From: Hippopus hippopus
Lineage: Eukaryota > Mollusca > Bivalvia > Cardiida > Cardiidae
Assembly (NCBI GenBank): GCA_946811185.2
Contig: OX328104.1
Location: 52,064,505-52,128,504, forward strand
Length of the DNA stretch: 64,000 bases
Reading direction: 5' to 3'
Shown here: piece by piece, positions 1-8,700 of the stretch
How positions within the stretch are numbered: the stretch's first letter is position 1
How the letters are laid out: every line of letters starts with the position of its first letter
Program-made: the position numbers and the translations under genes
Notes under the pieces: model-generated
The model's database searches: none
The model's input: the letters and a program-made list of their open reading frames with translations, nothing else
What the model was told of the DNA's origin: nothing

Positions 1-44
1 TTAATTTATATCTAATATTGAAATTGGTACAATAAAAATTTTAC

Positions 45-125
45 TTTGGGTACTTGTTGACTTTATTTTTGGGTACGTTTTGATGTATTTTTTGGGTATG
101 TTTTGGTTTGGGTACGTTTTGACCG
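45..125 (+). repeat. Short direct repeats TTTTGGGTACGTTTTGA
   Basis: Four imperfect copies spaced 16-24 bases. Confidence 0.6.
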
Positions 126-261
126 CATCCCCTCGATTCACATGATCAAAATTCAGGTTATAAGTAAATTTTATAAAACTAAATAAGTGAATTTTATAAA
201 ATAAAAACTGTGTGATCCAAATGACGGTTCTTCAATGGGTTTTAATTAATGACAAAAAAAG

Positions 262-373
262 TGGGCCATTTTGGTACCAGGCCGTTTCGGCACTGGGCTG
301 TTTTGGTACAGGGCCGTTTCGGCACTGGGCCGTTTTGGTACCGGGCCGTTTTGGGAGTGGGCTGTTTTGACCC
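262..373 (+). repeat. Short GC-rich minisatellite
   Basis: About six 16-18 bp units alternating GGGCCGTTTTGGTACC and GGGCCGTTTCGGCACT, effectively a 34-bp dimer. Confidence 0.85.
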
Positions 374-431
374 CAATCCATTTTCCCCAGTGGGATGAGT
401 CGGACATAGATTTCCACAGCCCTGCTTCATT

Positions 432-584
432 ATACCCCCGCAAAACGAATGTTTTCGGTGGTATACTGGAATCAGCCTACCTGTCCGTGTGTCCGTCCGT
501 GTGTCCGTCTGTGTACAAATAATTGCCTGTTTCTGTCAAAGCGCTGGCGGGGGTATTAAGTCACATTCAGTGACAGCTCTAGTT
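432..584 (+). repeat. G repeat, left copy of an inverted pair
   Basis: ATACCCCCGCAAAACGAATG, a GTCCGTCCGTGTGTCCGTC stretch, AAAGCGCTGGCGGGGGTATT and CAGTGACAGCTCTAG. The reverse complement lies at 16306-16445. Confidence 0.85.
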
Positions 585-1014
585 TTTGTTGGCAGTGACA
601 AAAATGCTTCTGATTAACCTGTTCATCTCAATGGATAAATATGCCTTGCCCGATTAACTTACCTTGTCTAAGACACCAACCATCTATTCTCTATTTACAT
701 GTACTTGTTTAAGCTTGGAGTACCAACATTATTTGTTAATACTAAAACTTCACTTGACAATATTCCTATACCTTTGTTTCTTCCCCCTCTATTTTCTGCC
801 TGGCTTTTCTATTTTTTAAAGCCCAGAGTACATTTACATATTTTGCACCAAGAGGTGCTACCATGCTAGGCAGCCTTGATTTCTCTTTGCCATTGTTGGG
901 GCTGCCAACTATGGTTTCAAAGGTCATGGTTCAAGTCACACTGTAGGCATTTTTTCCAGCATTGGTAAACAGTTACATCCTTATGTTCTATCCTCAAAAA
1001 AATAAAAAAAGAAA
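585..1014. other. No feature recognised
   Basis: AT-rich sequence upstream of the HIRIP3 exon; no promoter motif or exon could be supported. Confidence 0.5.
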
Positions 1015-1213
1015 ATAGTTTGACCAAATTGAAAGTAACTGCAGCAAAAATATTGCTGGTAAATGTAGCTCAAAAGATGATGTCTGTCTTCACAATGGTA
1101 TAAAATATTGTGGGGGTAGCAGAAAATACTGGTTGCCAGCATTTTTTTTTCACCAAGTTTTTAAAATACATCTTCCACAGGGTCAATTAAATAAGGATTA
1201 TTCAGTAAAGGGT
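1015..1213 (+). mobile_element. Family A palindromic MITE, decayed
   Basis: Starts TTTGACCAAATTGAAAG, has GAAAATACTGGTTGCCAGCA at the centre and ends CAGTAAAGGGTTAG. It lies just upstream of the HIRIP3 start. Confidence 0.7.
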
Positions 1214-1345
1214 TAGTTGTTGACTGTTTTGAAATTTCTATTTCAGTTTGAACTGGAAATGAACATCTGTTGATGTAAGGTAAACAGAAACTGGTCAAAT
1301 ATAACAGAACTGCACAGAAAGTGACTGAATCATCAACAGCAGAAA

Positions 1346-2785
1346 ATGGGGACCAAAAAGAAAAGGAAAGCTTCTAAAGAACTTACAGATACAAAGGATC
1401 GTAAACGCAAAAAACTGAAACAGAAAGAAACTTTCATGGCAAAGGAAAGAGATCTGCAAAGTGATTCAGATGTAAGCCCTCTAAAGACACTGATAGTTAA
1501 ACAGAAGACGAATAAGGGCGAGAAAGAAATGGGATGGGATTCTGATGACAGCACTGGTGACACACCTTTGATTAAAAAGGCAAAGAGAAACTGTGAGAAT
1601 TTAAATGAGATAGATGCTGATAAATTATCGAATAGCAAACCATTCAAAATGAAGAAAACGAAAAAAGAAGGTGAAGAAAATTCAGGTGAAAGCACTGCAT
1701 GTACACCCTTAGTCAAGAAAAAAAAGAAAAAGAAAGAATTTTCTGAGGCTGTCGATACAGATGAAAGCACAGGTGATACACCTTTAATAAAAAAGAGAAA
1801 TAAAAAACACCTTTCAGATGCTGTAGATTCAGAAGACAGTACTTCAGTTGCTGATTTGATCAAGAAAAGAAAAGTGAAAGTACTTTTAAATGCTATCGAG
1901 TATGATGAAAAGAAAGTAGAAAAAGAAAACTTCTATTCTGATAATGAAACTGGAGATGTGCGTTTGACCATAAAGAAAGCCAATGTATCAAAGATAGATC
2001 CTGATTCTGATGAGAGCACAGGAGACACTCCATTGATTAGAAAGAAAAAAGGCAAACCAAAAACTCATCTTGATGGTAGTAATGATGATACTCCTTTGAA
2101 AGAGAAAAAGAAGAAAAAAGTAAAGGAAACTTTCGATTCTGATGAGAGTACAGGTGATACACCTTTAATGAAAAAGAAGAAATACAAACAAAACACTGCA
2201 TTTGAATGTGAGAATAACAGAGATTCTGGAAACAGTTCAGAGTCTGACGATACACCTTTAATCACAATGAATAATAAAAAGTTTAAGAAGAAAAAGATGA
2301 AGAAAACAGTTGATTCTGATAACAGTACAGGAGATACTCCATTGATTGAAAAAAAGAATAGTTTAAAGAAATACACTGATTCAGATGACAGTGTAATAGA
2401 TACACCTTCAGATAAACCTAATTCAAAAGGAAAACAAGGGGTTAAAAGTGAGCATACCAGGAACAGCATTCACAGCTCATCTTCTGCTAAAAAGAAGAAA
2501 GTCAAAGCAGAGAAGAAAGCTAATTCTGATTGTAGTTCAGATAACACACCTTTATTAAAGAAGAAAAAGAAATTAGCAAAGATAAGACATGATTCTGATG
2601 AGAGCACTGGAGACACACCTCTAATTAGAAAGAAGAAAAAAGACAAACTAATGAATGAATTGGATACAGTCCATTGCACAGAGAATACACCCATGAAAGA
2701 GAAAACAAAAACAAAAAAAGCCAAGAGGAGCTTAGATTTGAAGTCCAACATAGATGAAACTTCTTTTAGGCCCCGAAACCCGAAG
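1346..2785 (+). CDS. HIRIP3: HIRIP3-like exon 1: DSDESTGDTPLIKKK repeat exon
   Basis: 480 codons, phase 0 at both ends if ATG 1346 is the start (context AAAATGG). The donor is CCGAAG|GTGCAA at 2786. About 14 degenerate copies of D-S-D-E-S-T-G-D-T-P-L-I-K-K-K-K alternate acidic Ser/Thr with a Lys run. Beyond the donor the open frame continues to 2920, but its composition turns hydrophobic and it enters a family A MITE, so that part is intron. An acceptor inside the CAACAGCAG before the ATG, with coding sequence further upstream, cannot be excluded. Confidence 0.75.
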
Positions 2786-5700
2786 GTGCAATGTATACAC
2801 ATATTTCTGTTTTATTTCCAACTTTTGAATTTGAAGCTGTATGAGCATCTAGCCTGTAAGCTTGTACCCATAATCCCATGTTTTATGACCTTGAGAAAGA
2901 ATTCATTTGAAACTTGGTAAGAAAAGGAGAAAATGCTGTTTACCAGCATTTTCTCCTTTTCTCGCATTGTTCTCTGCCCTTTCAAAGACAAATCCTGTAA
3001 ATTTAGCCACATTTTATTTATTTTCCAATTTTGCCAGCTTTGACAAGCCTAAAATTTTTCATCTTGTGCAATAGGCACAGTTTGATTTGTTTTTATGGAT
3101 TAATTAAATCAGACCATACTCTCATAAAATTAAAAGATGAATACATATAAAAACATTGATGCAAAACAACATACTGCTCACGGTGAGCTATCTTGCCTTT
3201 TGCCAGAATGTCTTTAATCCTTTACCAGAAATTCCCGAGTTTAAACCTGAGAAAGTCAGCTTTTGAAAACTGTGTGAAAAAAGGAGGAAATACTGGTAAC
3301 CAGCATTTTCTCCTTTTACTACAATGTTTTCTACTCAGAGGCAAGTTTCATCATTTGAGCCACCACTGATTTGTGGTCCACAAATGCTTTGAATTTGGAA
3401 AAGTCTTAAATTTTGTCATTTGGTTAAAAGTTAAAAAGAGATTAACCTTCAAGACAAAATAAAAGTTTCTGCAGGAAGGAACCATTTTCCAAGCAATCCC
3501 ATATTTAACTCTTTACCAGACGACAAAAATTAAGCCTTGGCCAAATTGAAAGCATTGGCAGATGACAAAGGGAAGAAAACATTGTGGGAAAAAGAGAAAA
3601 TGCTGGTTACCAGCATTTTCTCCTTTTCCTACAATATTTTTAAAAGGTTTTTTACCCAGGGTCATTAAAAGTTGGCATTGTGTAGTAAAGGGTTAAGAAC
3701 CCTGAAGGAACTATCGTTTCTCCTTTTCACACAACGCTTTTTATGGAAAGAAAAAAATTCACAATTTGAACCATATAAATATGAATTCGTTATCTGTAAA
3801 TACCAGTACTTTCAATGTGAATAAGTCTAAGATTTTATTATCCAAGAAGGAGTCCTGGAAAGTCTGTATCATTCTTTTGACTTACATTGCAGTGTGTTCA
3901 AGATGATCAATCTGATCCTATGTTGGCTGATGATGGCGGAAAGGACGCTTCAAATAATAGAGACAGCAAGTCTGTCAGCAGAAAAATAATGGACAATAAA
4001 GCACATGTTAAGAGTGGAAAAATGAAAATACAGGGCCGCAGATCTTCTACAAACAGTTCCGACAGTGATGAAAGTGGTAATGAGCTTTTGCGAAAGGTCA
4101 GGAAAAAAGTGAAGAAGGGACGAAAGTATGCAATAGATAGTGAGAGTGATGAGAGCCGGGGTGAAAATAAAGACGAAACACAAGATTTACCCGTACCATC
4201 AGACAGAAAAGATAGCAAGGTTTCAGCAGGGGAAGATAGTGATGAAGAACCATTGTTTGTTAAAGAGCAAGGAAAATCTGCAGGTGCAATTAGAAATACT
4301 TTTGAAGACAATGAAAATGAAATAACCAACTCGCAGCATAGTGATGTTGGTGGTGAAAGTGACTATGAGAACTCTGATAGAAAATCAGGACATGATACAA
4401 GTGATCAAGAGAAATCAGGTAGTGATGCTAACTCTTCAGGTAAATTAGCAGAAAGAAAAGGGATCAAAAGCATGTTGTCTGATAGTGAAGATGAATCAGT
4501 TGAGAAAGTTGATGAAGAAGAGCCGAAACAGCACAGTCATGAATTATCAGATGCAGAGGCAGCTAGTGGCAAAAGAATTACAAAGTCTGATCCTGATTCT
4601 TGTTGCAGCTTGAGTAGTGACTCAGAACTTGAAAGAGTAAAAATTAAGAAAAAGAAGAAAAAATCTTTGAATTCAAGAAACAAAGAGAGAAACAAATTAA
4701 GGACACAAGAAAGTGCCATATCTGATAGTGAGGATGAATCTGTGTCAAAGAGACAGAAGAAAACGAAAAATGTTAAAAAGAAAAAACAGTTGTTACATTC
4801 TGATGAGGACAACAGTTTATCAAATGATAATGAAAAAATAAGTGATTCAATGAGATATGAAGATGGCAGCTCAGATCAAAGTAAAAATGATAGGAATAAT
4901 AAGCATGAGAACTCAAGTGAAAATAGTGAGGATAACAAGAAAGCAAAGGAGACAGATTCATCCTCAGATGAGGGTGAGAACCAATATTCAGGGAAAGCAG
5001 CTCGTCCAAAAGAATCAGATTTATCGAGCAATATATCTGAAAGTTCAGACAGAGATAGTCAAACACTGAAATCAAAGGAAAATGCTGCAGAGTCATCTTC
5101 TGATGAGGATCCTGATAGATCAAAAGTGAAATCATGTAGTGAAAAAGAATCTGATACATCATGTTCTGATTCTGATAGTTCAAATAACAAAAGTCAAACA
5201 GTGAAACACAAGAAAAATCCCTCAGATTCCTCCCACAGTAAGGGTGGAAGAAGTTCTAATGTGAAGACAACTGGTCTGAAACCAAACAACATGAGTTCAG
5301 GCTCTTCTGCTGATGATGAGAAGGAAAACAAATCTTCAGTGAAATCAGGAGGAAGAACAAAGTCTGCATTGTCGAAACTTGAATCTGAAAGTTCTGATAA
5401 CAATAGTGAGACTGGTGCAAAACCAAACAAAAAAAACCTGAACTCTACTTCAGATAAACATGACAACCAAACCAAATTAAAACCTTCCAACCAATCTGAA
5501 TCTTCCAGTAGTGACAGTGATGTGCCATTGACAACGTTGAAGGGACGGGTTTCTGGGAAAACTAAAGATGGGGATAGTTCACAAAAACAGGAATCTGTAA
5601 GACTTTAGATGCTAATTTTTTAGATTTTTTCAAATCTTATAAAAATTCGTAGGAAAAATGAATAATTTTTTTAAGAGGCTATGCTTATTTTGTGCTTATT

Positions 5701-8700
5701 TCTTGCATTACTTTCCTGCAAGGTTTCATGTTTCTTTTGATGATTACCAAAATGATTATAGCCCGAAGGCTTTTGATTGAAACAAGTAAACATGCAGAGG
5801 TTGTAGGGTAGTGTAGGGTAGGCAGGTATCTCTTGAAAAAGTAGAAAGTGTGAACTTTTTACCCCAAAACAAAAATTTTGATCTGTCCAAATTGAAAGTG
5901 TTTGCAAACGTCAATCTAAATTTGGCTCAAATGATGGAATTTGTTTTTGATGTGGTAGAAAACATTGCTGGGAATGGAGAGTGTGCTAGTAACCAGCATT
6001 TTCTCCTTTTCCCCCAATGTTTTTGAAAGGCTTTTTTCTCCGGGTCGTTAAACCTCAGGATTGTGTGGTAAAGGGTTAATACCTTGCCAGGTCTGATGAA
6101 GAGTTTTAGACTTGATCATGTATGTTTGCAATTAAAGAATTGCGCAGGACAAATTTGGTATATCTCAAAAGATTTGACTTTCAAACACTAGAAAACAATG
6201 TAGGGAAAGGAGCAATTGCTGATCACTAGCATTTTGTCCGTAACCCACTATATTTTCAAAACCTGCCTTCATCAGGGTGGCTAAAAAATGGGAATGATTG
6301 GTAAGGGGTTTACTCTTTACCAAACGACAAAACTTTAGACTGGTCCAAATTGAAAGCACTTGCAGATGACAAAATAAACATAACTTGAAAATTGAAATTT
6401 GTTTCCAGTAGGGTAGAAAACATTGTGGGAAAAGGAGAAAATGCTGGTTACCAGCATTTTCTCCTTTTCCCACAATGTTTTCAAAAGGCTTCTACCTCTG
6501 GGTCGTAAAAACCAGGGATTGATTGGTAAAAGGTTAATACATGGAATACTGGATACATGTCAAGTCCATGTGACAAAAAGAAAATTTGCCAGGTTGAACC
6601 TTTTACCAAATGACTAAGCTACAGACTTGCCAAAATTGAAGGCTTTGCAGATGATAAAATAATTTCAACTCTAAAAATAGAAATTGGCTTTTGGAAAGGT
6701 AGAAAACAGTGTTGGAAAAGGAGAAAATGCTGGTCATTGGTATTTTCTTTTTTTCCCCAGAATGTTTTCTAAAGGTTTCTTCTTTAGGGTTTTTTAAAAC
6801 TCAGGATTATGTGGTACTGGGCTGACTATGAGTAATTTCGCTTTTTACAACAATAATTTCAAAAGCAATGAGGTGCCAGTGAAAAAAATTACGAGAAGAT
6901 GGCAAAGTGTTAATTTCAGCATAACTTTTTTTTTTTAGACGACGGATGCATCTTCAAAGTATTTGGCACAGTTGCGGAAGATTTGTAAGGCTTGTGGAAT
7001 ATTTGTTAGAAATGACATCCACCTTAAAGATTGTACTACAGAGAAACAGAAAATTCAGGCTCTTAAAGAGGTTTTGCAGAAGGCAGGGATGAAAGGTATG
7101 TGTATATGAGCCATGCTCTAGCAAAAGGGGACTTAATGTATCTCTGTGATGCGTTTTACCAAGCAAGTTCTCAGATAATTATGGATCCATAATAACTACT
7201 TTTTTTAAACTACGGACTTAATCATTAGGTAGGATGGTCCTTGGAAATACAGAGAATTGACCAGTAGCGAAAAGTTTCGGCCCAGGTCAGCCTGCGCAGA
7301 CTGCGCAGGCTGACCTGGGTCGATACTTTTCACAGATGCATTAAGCCCCCTTTTCACAGAGCATGGCTCATAGATAATACATGATTCAAGAAACATGAAT
7401 AGCAGTGGCAATGTAGTATTCTTTGTCTGTAATAACGCCTTCATTTGTAACTTACAATAGAGCCCTCCTCTGGCAAAAGGGTATTTAACTCTCAGTGCCA
7501 AAGATTTAAACTTAGTCTCTAGTGAAGGCTGAAAATACAGACCATTGAAAGTCAGACAGAATTTTCTCTTATTAACTTAACTCTTTACCACACAAGAAAA
7601 ATGTAGACTTGCCCAAATTGAAAGCATTGGCAGACAACAGTTTCATTGTGGCTGAATTGGTGCAGTCTACAGTTTTGTCTACTGGTCAAGGACTAACCCT
7701 TTACCTTACAATCCTGAGTTTTTATGTCTCTTAAGTAGAAGGCTTTTGAAAACATTTTTGGGAAAAGAGAAAATGCTGGTAACCTTTTCTCAAATGTTTT
7801 CTTCTCTGTCAAAAGCAGATTCAAGTATTTGAGCCAATCTGACTCATCATCTACAACTGTTTTCAGTTTGGAGATGTCTTAAATGTTGTTATGTGGTAAA
7901 TCATCTACAACTGGTTTCAGTTTGGAGATGTCTTACATGTTGTTATGTGGTAAAGGGTTAAAGCTCATCATTCCATTTTCTGTCAGTCTAAGCTTTTTCT
8001 CTGTTTTCTAAATTTTCTGATTTAAGCCTTTACCTCACACCAAAATTACAGGCTGGTTCATATTATATGAATTTACAGACAACAATACAAATGTTTTTCA
8101 AATGATAGTTATTGTCCTGCAGTAGGAATGAAACATTGTAGGAAAAGGAGAAAATGCTGGTTACCAGTATTTGTTCTGTTTCCCAGTGTTTTCAGATTAT
8201 TTTTCAAGTGCTTTTTAAATTCCATGATTGTGCAATAAAGTGTTAAATGCTTGTTTGTGATGTCATTTTCTTGCTCAATGAATGCTGATATTCACAGTTT
8301 CTTTGTCCATGACTTAACCATTTACTAGACGACAAAATTTTAGTCTTCTCCGAATTGAAAGCATTTGCAGACGACAATTTCATTGTGGCTCAGATGGTAC
8401 AATCTTTTATTGATAGGGTAACCAGCATTTTCTGCTTTTCCCACTATGTTTTCAAAAGGCTTCTTTCCCATGGTCGTTAAAAAATGCTGGTGACAGGCAT
8501 TTATTGTATAAGTGGAGATTTTTGCAACATGAAAATTTTTGTGATTTCGGGAATTTGTAAAATTCGCAAACTTTTCTGGTCGCGTATTTTACAAGTAAAT
8601 TAACAAATAAAGAATGTCTTGAATTCGCAAACATTTCTGTGCGCAAAATGTCCGTCAGTAATTTGCAAATTTTTCAAAACGCATATATATCCACGTATAA

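Noticed and set aside
1333..2802. Phe/Ser-rich - strand open frames opposite HIRIP3 exon 1
   Set aside because: They are the complement of the Lys/Asp/Ser repeat codons; composition is explained fully by the sense strand.
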